Source: Streptomyces canus 299MFChir4.1 (GTDB taxonomy: Bacteria; Actinomycetota; Actinomycetes; Streptomycetales; Streptomycetaceae). Taken from it: 59,666 bases of DNA. The DNA lies in NCBI RefSeq assembly GCF_000383615.1, contig NZ_KB911622.1:1-59666 (forward strand), read 5' to 3'. The position numbers were made by a program, and so were the translations under genes. How positions within the stretch are numbered: position 1 is the stretch's first letter; every line of letters starts with the position of its first letter. This document shows, piece after piece, positions 33,576-42,839 of this stretch. The notes beneath the pieces are model-generated. The model was not told the origin of the DNA, did no database searches, and was given only the letters and a program-made list of their open reading frames with translations.

Positions 33576-36500
33576 CTAGAGGGCCTTGCGTGCCACCGGG
33601 CTTGGGCGGTTGAGTAGCTCGCTGATCAGCTGTTCGGTCTCCGTCTCCAGCGAGCAGTCGAGCGCCCGATTGACCTGTTGGACGCGGGTGATGGCGGTGT
33701 GCAGTCCCTGACGGTTGCCTGCCGCGGCCTCAATCCTGCACCAGTCGCGATACAGCAGTTCCGCAGTATCGTCGACGTCGAGGCCGGTCGCGACGGCCTG
33801 GCGGGCCGCGCTGAGGTCGTGGTGCGGGCCCGCTGGCGTGCGGTAAGTGGCCACGGTGTGCGCGACGTCGATAATGCGCGTGATCATCTCCTGCTGGTAC
33901 GGCTCGGCCCAGGGCAGGGGCTTGCCGCCGAACGGCCGGCCCCGCACCAACGTGAGGGCCCTCTCCAGTTCGGTCAGGCCGGCCGGTCCCAGCGGCAGGG
34001 CGCGCTCGACGAGTTGAAGGAAGCGGGTCCAGTCGCAGCGCACGCCGGGGGAGAGCCGGTAGGGGCTCTCGCCGGTCTTGCGGCGCGGCACATAGGGGTC
34101 GCCGGTCGGGTCGTTCCCCAGAGAGCGGCGCAGGCCCTGCATCCGGGCGTTGAGGGTGCTGAGCGACCAAGGGCTGACGGGATCCATGTCGGAACTCAAG
34201 GCGTCGGCGCTCCGCCCGGGCCGGAAGAACAACAACGCGGCGAGTTGCGCCATCCTCGGGCCGTGGCCGGTGCTGTCCACGCCGGTCACCTCGACCGGGC
34301 CCAGAACCCGGATCTCCGGCGCGAGCAGGTCGTGCGCCTCGCACTCCTCGGCGGAGTCCTCGCGGTCGTCAGCTTCCGCTGCCTCTTCTCCCGTGGTGTC
34401 CGCGGCCGCCACGGGCTCAGGGGCCTGGGGCGCTGTTGCGGTCCCTGGGCCTGGCCGGGCGTCGGCCTGAGCTGACGTCATGGGCAGGAGCCGAAGGCCA
34501 GCGGGATCGGAGGTGGCGGCGAGCAGAGCAGGGAACACTTCGCCGCCCAGGTCCGCCGCCACTGCCAACGAAGGACTCGCGGTAGCGGGCGTGGGCGCGA
34601 TGGATTCCTCCGATGCGGGAGGATCCGGCTGCTGCACCGTCTCAGGCTCGTCCGGGACGTCCTGCCAGGGACCCTCGGCAGGGTGGGACGGTTGCCCGGA
34701 TACCTTCAGCGCGGTGGTGATCTGCACGTAGGCGGCGTGCTCCAGACGCTGCACCGTGATGTCGACGCCGGCGTAGTCGAGGGTCTGCGGCCCGCTGAGT
34801 GAGGCGTTGAGGATTTCCGCCTCGGGGAAGTGTGCGGCCGCCGAACTGGCCGGGGCGATCAGAGTGACGGGCACCGTGCCGGACTTGTCGATGACGTCGG
34901 CGAACTGCCAGGCCGTGTCCGCGTCCAGAGATGACGCGCACAGCAGCAGATACGGCTGATGCTGGGTTTCGGGCATCTGGTGTGCTTCCAGCAGCCGCTC
35001 GGACAGATCGCGCAGAGCGTGGGCGGCGTGCCGCATGTGGGCGATTCGCGCGGTGGGCAGCAGCTGTGGCAGGTCCTCGCCGAACCCGATCGTCACGACC
35101 TCGACGTCACTCGCCCACGGGCTCATCCCGAGCTCAAGGGCGAGCGAGGTGCACACCTCGGAGATGTGGACCGGGTTGCCGTCCAGTAGCAGCGCCGGCA
35201 ACTGCGCGAGGTTGAGTAGCAGAAGCTCACCGGCCTCGGTGCTGCCGACCGTGACCAGCCCTGGATACGGTGCCGGCACCTCGCGGGCGGCTTCCTCGTC
35301 CAGGAGGACCGCATCGGGGGGCAGGATCCACCAACCGGCGTGTCCGGAGACGAAGGGCGTCTGCGCCTCCTGGGAGAGATCCTCGGGCAGCACCTCCACC
35401 GTGCGGGCGCCGATCCGTGCGGCTCGCAGCGGCGGCACGAGCGCGGGGTCCTCCTCCTGGGCTGCCCGGTGGGCCAGGGTCCGCAGTGCCACGTCCAGGC
35501 GGGTCGCGCCGTCTGGCTCTGCGGCGGCCGCCAACTGGGCTTCTGCGGTGGATGTCTCCGGCGCGATAGCGATCTTCTCGCCGGGCTTGCGGCGGCGGCG
35601 CTGCAGCGTCCTGCGTAGGGCGAGAGCTCCAGTGATGGCGGCGGCCAGGAGCGCGCCGGCGCCGAGAACGGTGCGCAGGTTCAGGGGGCCGCTGGCCGGG
35701 GCCGTCATCGGGGACTCGGATGACGTGGCGGCGGGTGACGAGGCAGCGGAGCCGGACGACTCAGACGGCGAGGCGGCAGAGGGCGAGACGCTGGTGCTCG
35801 GCCGGGGCGTCGGGGAGGCCGATGCGGACGGAGCAGCCTGATCTTGGGACCGCTCGTCTTCGGCGGGGCGGCTCGCCTGAGGGCCAGGAGCCGACGCTTC
35901 TGGCGTGGGTGCAGCGGTGTGGCTGGGCGCGGGCGCCTGTTCATCGCCTGTGCTCCCGCCCGGCGTCTTCTCGCCGTCGGGCTTCTGCGTGGCCGGGGGA
36001 GTGGTCTCTCGGCTCTCCGACTCATCGCCGTGGTCGTGGTCTTGGGGCGGCTGGTCGGGCTGGGCGCCGGGCACGGTGACCTGCTGTCCCGCGTAGATGA
36101 CGTCCGGGTCGGAGATGGCGGGCAGCCCGTTCGGCTGCGGCTTGTTCCGGCTGGCCTTGAACAGGCGAGGCCACTGGTCACCGTCGCCAAGCTCGCCCTC
36201 CGCGATCTTCGACAGGTAGTCGCCGGAGTGGACCGTGACGACGTGCTCGCCTTGTTCGTCGGCAGCCGTGGCGCCGTCCTGCAGCTGCGTATGGATGCCT
36301 GCTGCGTCATCGGGCATCTCCAGCTGCCAGCCGGGCTGCAGGAAGCTGTTCGCGCGGAAGACTTGGCCATCGACCATGGTCCGGCCCTCGTTCAGGTCGG
36401 CGATCTCTCGCCACCGTTCGCCGTCTCCCAACTCCCGTTCGGCGATGCCCCACAGGCTCTCGGCGGGCCGCATCTCGCGCACTGTGTACGACGTGGGGGA

Positions 36501-37007
36501 TGTCGAGGTGCTCGCGGCGGAGGCGGGGGGCTGATCGGCTTCGATGGCTTGCGGGGCCTGCGTCGTCTGGCCGTGGACGAGGGCTCCGGTCGTGGCAGGC
36601 GCGGCCTGCGCGTCGGAGGCCAGAGCCGAACTCGTGGGCAGCAGGACCAAGATGCTGCCGATCAGAAGAGCGGCGGCCCGCTGTGAGGAGCCAAGACCGC
36701 GCGGGGCGCGCCAGGTGCGGCCACGCAGCTGTGCGATCAGCTCGCGGACGGCGCAGAACGCGAACTGCGCCCACCCGATCCAGCCCACCGCAACGAGTAG
36801 CAGCAGAAACACCACTCCGGTGTCCTGCCGGTCCAGCAGGTGCGTGAGGTCGTCGTGAGTGGCATCCCAGATGGCCGGGGTGGCCCAGGCCAGCAGCAGC
36901 GGCAGCCCGGCGACCACGAGGGCCAAGACGATCAAGCTCAGCACGGCCTTGAGGATGCGGGCCAGGGTGCGGCCGGCAGTCGCGGCGGGGGAGGGGGCGG
37001 TGCGCAT
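33576..37007 (-). CDS. LysM and BTAD domain membrane protein at the end of the Tad operon
   Basis: 1143 residues. Three hydrophobic segments lie in the first 130 residues. Two LysM domains follow (about 172-225, SYTVREMRPAESLWGIAERE; about 254-310, HVVTVHSGDYLSKIAEGELG), then a Ser/Pro linker and a further membrane segment at about 442-465. A large cytosolic region follows, with a C-terminal winged-helix plus bacterial transcriptional activator (BTAD) module from about 899 (EIRVLGPVEVTGVDSTG). LysM binds peptidoglycan; BTAD is the helical domain of SARP-type activators. Such chimeras sit in Streptomyces Tad loci. A wall-sensing regulator is one hypothesis. The upstream stop and this start are adjacent, so it is operon-coupled. 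Confidence 0.8.
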   Translation of the reverse strand: MRTAPSPAATAGRTLARILKAVLSLIVLALVVAGLPLLLAWATPAIWDATHDDLTHLLDRQDTGVVFLLLLVAVGWIGWAQFAFCAVRELIAQLRGRTWRAPRGLGSSQRAAALLIGSILVLLPTSSALASDAQAAPATTGALVHGQTTQAPQAIEADQPPASAASTSTSPTSYTVREMRPAESLWGIAERELGDGERWREIADLNEGRTMVDGQVFRANSFLQPGWQLEMPDDAAGIHTQLQDGATAADEQGEHVVTVHSGDYLSKIAEGELGDGDQWPRLFKASRNKPQPNGLPAISDPDVIYAGQQVTVPGAQPDQPPQDHDHGDESESRETTPPATQKPDGEKTPGGSTGDEQAPAPSHTAAPTPEASAPGPQASRPAEDERSQDQAAPSASASPTPRPSTSVSPSAASPSESSGSAASSPAATSSESPMTAPASGPLNLRTVLGAGALLAAAITGALALRRTLQRRRRKPGEKIAIAPETSTAEAQLAAAAEPDGATRLDVALRTLAHRAAQEEDPALVPPLRAARIGARTVEVLPEDLSQEAQTPFVSGHAGWWILPPDAVLLDEEAAREVPAPYPGLVTVGSTEAGELLLLNLAQLPALLLDGNPVHISEVCTSLALELGMSPWASDVEVVTIGFGEDLPQLLPTARIAHMRHAAHALRDLSERLLEAHQMPETQHQPYLLLCASSLDADTAWQFADVIDKSGTVPVTLIAPASSAAAHFPEAEILNASLSGPQTLDYAGVDITVQRLEHAAYVQITTALKVSGQPSHPAEGPWQDVPDEPETVQQPDPPASEESIAPTPATASPSLAVAADLGGEVFPALLAATSDPAGLRLLPMTSAQADARPGPGTATAPQAPEPVAAADTTGEEAAEADDREDSAEECEAHDLLAPEIRVLGPVEVTGVDSTGHGPRMAQLAALLFFRPGRSADALSSDMDPVSPWSLSTLNARMQGLRRSLGNDPTGDPYVPRRKTGESPYRLSPGVRCDWTRFLQLVERALPLGPAGLTELERALTLVRGRPFGGKPLPWAEPYQQEMITRIIDVAHTVATYRTPAGPHHDLSAARQAVATGLDVDDTAELLYRDWCRIEAAAGNRQGLHTAITRVQQVNRALDCSLETETEQLISELLNRPSPVARKAL

Positions 37008-37459
37008 CAGTTTCCTTCAGGAGCGGTGACGCCATGCAGGAGGGTGGCCTGGCCATGGCCGGTCACCGACAGAGAGCCGATCCCAACCACCGACAGAAAC
37101 TTCGTGTCGTAGGAGCCGGTGACGTTGACGGTGAGGGTCTTGCCGTCGCCGGACACGCTGACCGTGCCGGTGGCGCCGGCGGAGCGCAAGTAGGCCTGAG
37201 CGGCGGCAGCCGCGTCCTGCGGATCCACGACGGTTGCGGTGCCATTGATGGCCTCGGCGGGATCGATGGCCTGCCCGCCCGCCCGGGCCGCTTCGCCGGC
37301 GACGTAGTCGGCGCGTTCCGTGGCGCGCATCTTGCTCCCGCCGTCGACGGCGACACCGATGATCCCGATCAGCGCGATGACGCACACGGCGACGAACACG
37401 GTGATGCCTCCGGCGTCGTCCAGCCGGGTTCTCCAGAGGCCTGAGTGAGGGAAGAGCAT
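37007..37459 (-). CDS. TadG/TadE-like pilus assembly protein
   Basis: 150 residues, ATG overlapping the upstream stop as TGATG. The N-terminus DDAGGITVFVAVCVIALIGI forms the single hydrophobic helix that in Tad systems anchors pseudopilins. The extracytoplasmic part ends LSVTGHGQATLLHGVTAPEG. It is shorter than classical TadG, which has a large VWA domain, so it is better called TadG-N-terminal-like. It is the third in a row of pseudopilin-like genes. Confidence 0.7.
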   Translation of the reverse strand: MLFPHSGLWRTRLDDAGGITVFVAVCVIALIGIIGVAVDGGSKMRATERADYVAGEAARAGGQAIDPAEAINGTATVVDPQDAAAAAQAYLRSAGATGTVSVSGDGKTLTVNVTGSYDTKFLSVVGIGSLSVTGHGQATLLHGVTAPEGN

Positions 37460-37920
37460 CAGTCACCCCGCTGCCGGTACTGGTCCACTACCGACGTCGC
37501 CGTCGACGTGAGGGTTTTGGCTCCCGGCACGCCCGGTAGCAGAAGATCGGACAGATTGACCGTGCAGGTCACGGTCGCGGAGACCGTCCCCACCTGACCC
37601 ACGGGCACGCTGAGGCCGCCCGTGTTGATGCTGACGGACGTCGACGCGCACTCGATGCCCTGGTCTGCAAGGGACTCCGCGGCCGCCGACTGCGCGGCGC
37701 CCTGGGCGGCTGCTGCTGTGCGGTGGATGGACGCTTCTCGCGCCGCGTCCTCCGCCGCAGAATCGATCTTCGCGCCGGAGGTCACGATCCGACCGCCGGC
37801 GATCGCCATGCACAGGAACATGATCAACGCAGGCAGGAGGATCGCGGCCTCGATAGCGGCACTCCCCTCGTCACTGCGGATGCTGCGAGCCCAACGGGCC
37901 ATGGATCGCAATTGATTCAC
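37459..37920 (-). CDS. TadE-family pseudopilin
   Basis: 153 residues from GTG 37920 overlapping the previous stop (GTGA); TTG 37911 with GGGGAG 8 bases away is an alternative. A short basic leader, then DEGSAAIEAAILLPALIMFL. The Glu lies at +5 after Gly, matching the prepilin cleavage rule (G/xxxxE) used by TadV peptidases. The periplasmic part contains two Cys (QGIECASTSVSI and VTCTVNLSDLLLPG). It is a probable substrate for the prepilin peptidase at 30498 and a minor pilin or initiation factor of the Tad pilus. Confidence 0.78.
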   Translation of the reverse strand: MNQLRSMARWARSIRSDEGSAAIEAAILLPALIMFLCMAIAGGRIVTSGAKIDSAAEDAAREASIHRTAAAAQGAAQSAAAESLADQGIECASTSVSINTGGLSVPVGQVGTVSATVTCTVNLSDLLLPGVPGAKTLTSTATSVVDQYRQRGD

Positions 37921-38342
37921 TCCCCGGGGACGGTCCAGCGCTCCAGGGGGCCGGACGCTGACTGCGTGATCTGCAGGCCCGCCACCCCCGGGATCATCGA
38001 CAGGGCCGTGCCCGACACCCTCACCCGCACCCGCTGCCCGTCGCTGCTGGCCACGACGCTGTAGCCGCGCAGGCTGTCGCCAGCGGTGCGCCTCAGCACG
38101 TCCTGGGCCTGGGCGGTGCCTGCGGCCGGGCTCGACTGGTAGGCGCGGGCGGCGGTGAGGCCTTCGCGGGCGGCGGTCAGAGCGATCTGCCGGGCGTAGT
38201 ACCACATGGAAGCCTGGATCACGGCGACCGTGGCGAGCAGCACGAACGGGAAGATGATCGCCATCTGGATGCTGGTGTCCCCACGGTCGTCGCGCCATCT
38301 TCGCCCCTGCCACCAGCTCTTCAGCTTGTCCGGGGCTGGCAT
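37917..38342 (-). CDS. TadE-family pseudopilin
   Basis: 141 residues from an ATG overlapping the upstream stop as TGATG. It has a basic leader, DDRGDTSIQMAIIFPFVLLA as the pilin-like hydrophobic start, and an extracytoplasmic domain (YYARQIALTAAREGLTAARA). The position +5 after Gly is Gln instead of Glu, so processing may be inefficient or absent. It is a minor pilin-like component together with the next two genes. Confidence 0.75.
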   Translation of the reverse strand: MPAPDKLKSWWQGRRWRDDRGDTSIQMAIIFPFVLLATVAVIQASMWYYARQIALTAAREGLTAARAYQSSPAAGTAQAQDVLRRTAGDSLRGYSVVASSDGQRVRVRVSGTALSMIPGVAGLQITQSASGPLERWTVPGE

Positions 38343-38662
38343 CACAGGCCGTTGAGCTGGCCGTTGTACTTGGCGATCACGACGGCGATGGTCCCGGCGA
38401 TGAGGACGGCACCGGTGACGGCGGCCACCCAGATGATGACGGTCGTGGTGGAGATGTCGCCACGGTCCGGTCGCCGGGCGGCCTCCTCAAGGCCTTCCTG
38501 TACGCGCGTGGTCAGGCGGACGACCGCACCGTTCGCGCGTGCCCAGGCGCGCGCTGCACGGCGGCTACGTCCCGGTCCGCGGAACGCGGTGTGCGGGCCG
38601 GTGTGCGAGTGCGTGGTCGCGCGGAGCACAGCACGACGGGTGCGGGCTGCGGTGTGCTTCAT
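38342..38662 (-). CDS. Small pilin-like membrane protein (putative Flp pilin)
   Basis: 106 residues. A long, very basic N-terminus (RGPGRSRRAARAWARANGAV) is followed by DRGDISTTTVIIWVAAVTGA and a single hydrophobic helix ending AVVIAKYNGQLNGL. Position between tadC and tadE genes, small size and one helix near a Gly suggest the Flp major pilin, but the usual Glu at +5 is Thr and the leader is unusually long (about 68 residues). Some actinobacterial pilin genes show this pattern. It could alternatively be a small anchor protein. Confidence 0.6.
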   Translation of the reverse strand: MKHTAARTRRAVLRATTHSHTGPHTAFRGPGRSRRAARAWARANGAVVRLTTRVQEGLEEAARRPDRGDISTTTVIIWVAAVTGAVLIAGTIAVVIAKYNGQLNGL

Positions 38663-38697
38663 GTTCCGTACCTCTCTGGGTGTTGAACGTGGTGGTG

Positions 38698-39582
38698 TCA
38701 GACGGTCAGCATGCGGATCACCGCGGGGAACGCCATCAGCAGCATCACCAAGACGGCGAGCAAGGCGCCCGGCGCGGTCATTTTCTCGCTGGCCGTGTTC
38801 GCCTCGGCGGCCTGATCTGCGAGGAGTTCAGCGTTGAGGGCGGCGGTGCGGGCTCGCAGCGCCTTGTAGACGGCGGCGCCGTCGGTGGCGCTACCGCGCA
38901 TGATGTCGGCGACATCGTCGAGGACGGGCAGTTCGTACTGGGCGGACAGCTCTGTGAGTGCCTGGTACGGCGGGATCTTCTCCAGCCGGGCGCGGCGCAG
39001 CGCGGCCTGCAGATACAGGAAAGGCCAGCCCTCGCCGACCTCGGCGGCTTTCTCCAACGCCTCGGCGGGGCCGGCGTCGGCGGCCCGCTTGAGCGCGACC
39101 AGGTCGAGGTAGGCGGACAGGGCGTGCGCGAATTCCTCCCGTGCACGCTTGGCCTGGTCCCGCACGGCGAGATCGGGGGTGATGAACAAAAGCCCGGCGA
39201 CGATGAGTCCGACGCCGGCGGGCACGTAGAACGGCAGGCCCACGCCCGCGATGATCCACGGAATCGTCGCGATGACTGGGCAGAGCAGGCCCAGCGCGGC
39301 GAGCGCGGTCTTCTTCAGCATGAACTGGCCCGGTCCCTGACCGAGCAGGGCGAGGTTTGTGGTGGGGACGCGGACTCCCGGAAGCCGCTCGAGGCGGGTC
39401 AGCAGCCACCGTCCCCAGATCTCGTCGCGGTCCAGCTCCGGCTCGGGCAATGTCAGGGTCGCCGGGGCCGTGCGCCTGAGCGCCGGTCCCAGCGCGGGCT
39501 GCGGCTGCAGGAGTTCACGGATCAGCAGGGCGACGCCGGCGCCGATCGTGCCGCCGGTCAGGACCACGGGGATCAGGTTCAC
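38698..39582 (-). CDS. TadC-like type II secretion F-domain protein
   Basis: 294 residues from GTG 39582 overlapping the tadB stop as GTGA. It begins with a membrane helix (MNLIPVVLTGGTIGAGVALL), then a cytosolic loop, a pair of helices (WIIAGVGLPFYVPAGVGLIV), the T2SSF helical domain (EEFAHALSAYLDLVALKRAA, DAGPAEALEKAAEVGEGWPF) and a C-terminal helix ALLAVLVMLLMAFPAV. TadB and TadC form the inner-membrane platform on which the TadA ATPase acts. Confidence 0.85.
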   Translation of the reverse strand: MNLIPVVLTGGTIGAGVALLIRELLQPQPALGPALRRTAPATLTLPEPELDRDEIWGRWLLTRLERLPGVRVPTTNLALLGQGPGQFMLKKTALAALGLLCPVIATIPWIIAGVGLPFYVPAGVGLIVAGLLFITPDLAVRDQAKRAREEFAHALSAYLDLVALKRAADAGPAEALEKAAEVGEGWPFLYLQAALRRARLEKIPPYQALTELSAQYELPVLDDVADIMRGSATDGAAVYKALRARTAALNAELLADQAAEANTASEKMTAPGALLAVLVMLLMAFPAVIRMLTV

Positions 39583-40538
39583 GGGGTGGCTCCTTCCGGC
39601 TCGCGGGCAGCGGCCGGCCCATGGGACTCCGGTTCCGGTGCGGGGGCGGGCAGACGGACGGTGCTGCTGGGGTCGGTGACCAGGAACCGCGGGATGCGGC
39701 GGAAGTTGCCCAGCTGCCGCATCAGGGCGAGCACGCCGACGAATCCGGCCGTCAGGAACGCGAGCACGAGCTGGCCCAGGAGCGTGGAGTAGGGCTTGGT
39801 GTAGGACGGCACGAAGAACCCGGCCACCACGACCCCTACGGTGATGATGGTCATCCACCGCACGGTCGTCCGGGGCTTGGCCCGATCCGCCTCGATGGCG
39901 CGCTTCTTGGCGACCTCCTCACGGACCGTGCCCGACAGGTCCTCCAGCGCCTGGGCAAGGCCTGGGCCACGGTCGTTGACGGACAGGATGAGCGCGGCGA
40001 CCACCTTGTCGGCGGTGACATCGTCCAGCTCTTCGGCGAACGCGCGCAGCGCTCCCTCCGGCCGCCATCCCAGGCGCAGCCGGTCCGACAGGTTGATGAT
40101 CTGCGGGGCGAGCTCCTCTGGCGCCCCCTGACGGCTGGTGACCATCGCCTGTTCGAGACCCATGCCGAGGCGCAGCAGGCCGGCGAGCCGCTGTGTCCAC
40201 TCGCTCAGCGCCTCCAGCTGGCCGATGCGGTCCTGCGCCATCTGCGCGGGGGTGACCAGCCACGGAACGCCGATGACGCCGGCCCCGAGCAGCACGCCGC
40301 CGACGAAGTTCCCGGATACCAGCCACACACCCGCGAAGACCACGACGCCCGCGACCATGAGGGTCCGCCGGCGCATCCGGGTGTCTTCGCTTTGAATCTG
40401 CCCACCGCGCAGCGCTGCCTGCCAGCGCCGGTGCAGCGGGGCCCGGCGCGGAGCCGTGGTGCCCACGACACCCGCGACAAGACCGACCAGGCCTCCGGTG
40501 ACGGCCATGCCGCACGACAGCCCGAACAACAGCGTCAT
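39579..40538 (-). CDS. TadB-like type II secretion F-domain protein
   Basis: 319 residues. N-terminal helices (MTLLFGLSCGMAVTGGLVGL, then VAGVVVFAGVWLVSGNFVGG) come before the F-domain (EALSEWTQRLAGLLRLGMGL, NLSDRLRLGWRPEGALRAFA, DDVTADKVVAALILSVNDRG) and two C-terminal helices (TIITVGVVVAGFFVPSY, LVLAFLTAGFVGVLALM). Its start overlaps the tadA stop by 4 bases. It is the platform protein partner of TadC. Confidence 0.85.
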   Translation of the reverse strand: MTLLFGLSCGMAVTGGLVGLVAGVVGTTAPRRAPLHRRWQAALRGGQIQSEDTRMRRRTLMVAGVVVFAGVWLVSGNFVGGVLLGAGVIGVPWLVTPAQMAQDRIGQLEALSEWTQRLAGLLRLGMGLEQAMVTSRQGAPEELAPQIINLSDRLRLGWRPEGALRAFAEELDDVTADKVVAALILSVNDRGPGLAQALEDLSGTVREEVAKKRAIEADRAKPRTTVRWMTIITVGVVVAGFFVPSYTKPYSTLLGQLVLAFLTAGFVGVLALMRQLGNFRRIPRFLVTDPSSTVRLPAPAPEPESHGPAAAREPEGATP

Positions 40539-42022
40539 CGGCCCGCCCCCACTTGTAGCGGGAGCGGCGCCGACCAGGCCCCGTAGGGCTGTTGCAGGAG
40601 CGAGGAGTCGAACCCAACACGGCGCAAGTCATCGATGCAGCCCGGGTCCATCCGGGGCACCGCCCGAAGCTCTCCCCACTCGCTGCCGGGGGAGAAGATC
40701 GAGTTGGTGGCGGGACGTCCGTTCTCGCCGATCCCGGTCAGTTCCAGGACGTGGGAGACGTAGCGGTGGCGGCGGCCGCCGATCTGCGTCTCGTCCGTCA
40801 TGTCGACGTAGACGATGAAGTCCAGGCCGTTGGCGGTCTGCCGGTAGGCGAGCTGCTCGGACAGGTTCTCCTGGGCCAGCGCGTACAACTCGGCGATCCG
40901 GTCGAAGATGATGTCCGGACGGCGGGCGTGGATCGTGCAGAGGTTGCCGCCGGATCCGTTCGTCAATGCCTGCATCATTGCGACGACTTCGGGCCCGCGG
41001 ACCTCGCCGACCACGATCCGCTCCAGCGACATCCGCAGCGCCGGGTGCATCAGGTCCAGGAGTGTGACCTCGCCGGCGCCGCGCCCGGTGACGTCCTTCT
41101 CACCGTTGGACTCGCGGCCGATGAGAGAGACGACCTGCCGGTGGTAGCCATTGGCGTGGGCGAACAGCTCATCCTCGGTCTGGATGGTCGCAAACCGCGT
41201 CTCGGGGTCGAACTCCTTGAGCATCGCCCGCAGCAGGGTGGTCTTCCCGGCCTTCTGCTTCCCCGCGATCATGATGTTCTTCTCCGCGCGCACGCACGCC
41301 CCGAGGAACTCGCGCAGGATCGGGTCGATCGTGCCCAGCCGTACGAGGTCGTCAAGATCGGCGTGGGAGACCCGGTGTCGGCGGATGACCGCATAGGTCA
41401 TCGGACCCAGCCCGGTGATGGCCTGCAGACGTGAGCCGTCCTGCAGAGACAGAGCGAGGGTGGGGTTTGCCGTGGAGATGGTGCGCTCGTTGTGCCCGGA
41501 CCCCCTCGCCAACTCCCTCAGTAGTTCCAGCAGTTCCTCTTCCGACTCGGCGATCGGCCCCACCTTGCGGCGTTCGCCGTCGCCGTAGTCGAGCCACACC
41601 TCGTGCGGGCCCTGGATGATGATGTCTTCGACCCGGTCATCGTCCAGGTACGGCTGCAGCCTGCCGGCCCGGAAGAGCAGGTCATATACCGCGCGCCGCA
41701 GCGCCTCGTCCTCCTGCGGCGTCATGGCCTGGGCGTCCGACCACAAGGCGACGGCCTCGGCGATCCAGTTCAGGCAGCGCTGCTCCTCGCTGGCCAGGTC
41801 CATATCGGGCTTGGTCTTCAGCAGTTCCTCGCGCTGCTTGGCGACCTGGGACGCGATGTCCCGGGCCACCTTGTAGTCGACGGTGACCTGAGGGACTGCC
41901 ACGCCGAGCGCGTGCGTATTCGAGGCAGCACCGGCAGACGAAGGTGTGCCATTGCTGTGGGGCACCCGCGTGGGGGGCGGTGGTGCCACGCTCGGGTCGG
42001 GGTGCAGGGGCCTACCGTGCAC
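40535..42022 (-). CDS. CpaF/TadA-type pilus assembly ATPase
   Basis: 495 residues from GTG after GGAGG. The order is typical: N-terminal helical region, DRVEDIIIQGPHEVWLDYGD, the Walker A IAGKQKAGKTTLLRAM (about 251-258), the Asp box TIQTEDELF, Walker B-like ERIVVGEVRGPEVVAMMQAL and LCTIHARRPDIIFDRIAEL with the His box. TadA hydrolyses ATP to power extension (and perhaps retraction) of the Tad pilus. The start overlaps the TadZ-like gene by 11 bases. The first about 45 residues are Pro/Ser-rich and may be flexible. Confidence 0.9.
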   Translation of the reverse strand: MHGRPLHPDPSVAPPPPTRVPHSNGTPSSAGAASNTHALGVAVPQVTVDYKVARDIASQVAKQREELLKTKPDMDLASEEQRCLNWIAEAVALWSDAQAMTPQEDEALRRAVYDLLFRAGRLQPYLDDDRVEDIIIQGPHEVWLDYGDGERRKVGPIAESEEELLELLRELARGSGHNERTISTANPTLALSLQDGSRLQAITGLGPMTYAVIRRHRVSHADLDDLVRLGTIDPILREFLGACVRAEKNIMIAGKQKAGKTTLLRAMLKEFDPETRFATIQTEDELFAHANGYHRQVVSLIGRESNGEKDVTGRGAGEVTLLDLMHPALRMSLERIVVGEVRGPEVVAMMQALTNGSGGNLCTIHARRPDIIFDRIAELYALAQENLSEQLAYRQTANGLDFIVYVDMTDETQIGGRRHRYVSHVLELTGIGENGRPATNSIFSPGSEWGELRAVPRMDPGCIDDLRRVGFDSSLLQQPYGAWSAPLPLQVGAGR

Positions 42023-42839
42023 GGGTCACCTCCCCGCCCGGGGTACGCAGGTTGCGGGGATCGAGGCGGGCCCGGCGCAACGCGACCCGCTGAACCAGCA
42101 CCGTGCTGGCGGTGCGGGCGGCCTTCATGAGTGACGACTTCGTGAAGTGGCGCGGCTGCTCGGCGCCGTCGGACAGCACCCGGGCGTCCTTCGGCGCGTA
42201 CGGCAGCGTGGCCACCACCGGCACCTGGAGGACCCGCTGCACCTCACCCGCCGGATACGGCCCTTCATCAATCATCACGACGCCGACATCGCCCACGCGC
42301 TCTTCGAGCGTGCGCACTCGGCCCTCGGCCGCTTGCAGGCAGCGCAGCGTATTGCGGACCACGACGAACACGGCATCCGCCTGTTCCGCCAGGATGCCCG
42401 AGGGTCCGGAACCTCCGCGACGGCCGAGATCGATCAGCACGTCGTGCTGGGTCTGGGCGTCGATGCCGCGGAACATCTGCGCCAGGATCTTCCAGACCGA
42501 ACCCAGACTTGCCGCCTGGGCAGGATCGGTGAGACCGGGCAGTAGCAGCCGGTCACGCGGGGACTCCTGCTTGCCGTCCTCACTGCTGAGGTCGATCAAC
42601 TGGCGCCAGAAGGCGTCGCTGAACTCGTTCTTGCGGGCGGCGACCGAGAGATTGCGCAGCCCGTACCGGTCGCCGAGCGAGCCCTGCAGCAGACCGTGCA
42701 GCACGGCTCCGCCGTCCGGGTCGCACTCAGCGAGGATCATCCGGCGGCCCGGGTCCAGAGGCCACGACAGCAGCAGAGCGAGGGCGCTCGTGGTCACGCC
42801 GGGCGCTCCGCTGCACCCGGCGAGCGCGATGACGGCCAT
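42012..42839 (-). CDS. TadZ/CpaE-like P-loop protein with atypical Walker A
   Basis: 275 residues. It begins MAVIALAGCSGAPGVTTSAL, the position of a ParA/MinD Walker A, but the two lysines of the deviant motif KGGxGKT are absent (SGAPGVTT). LAECDPDGGAVLHGLLQ, VLIDLGRRGG and ADAVFVVVRNTLRCLQ correspond to later ParA blocks. TadZ-like proteins localise the Tad machine to a cell site; here ATP binding may be lost or modified. The start codon overlaps the end of the CpaB-like gene by one base. Confidence 0.75.
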   Translation of the reverse strand: MAVIALAGCSGAPGVTTSALALLLSWPLDPGRRMILAECDPDGGAVLHGLLQGSLGDRYGLRNLSVAARKNEFSDAFWRQLIDLSSEDGKQESPRDRLLLPGLTDPAQAASLGSVWKILAQMFRGIDAQTQHDVLIDLGRRGGSGPSGILAEQADAVFVVVRNTLRCLQAAEGRVRTLEERVGDVGVVMIDEGPYPAGEVQRVLQVPVVATLPYAPKDARVLSDGAEQPRHFTKSSLMKAARTASTVLVQRVALRRARLDPRNLRTPGGEVTRAR

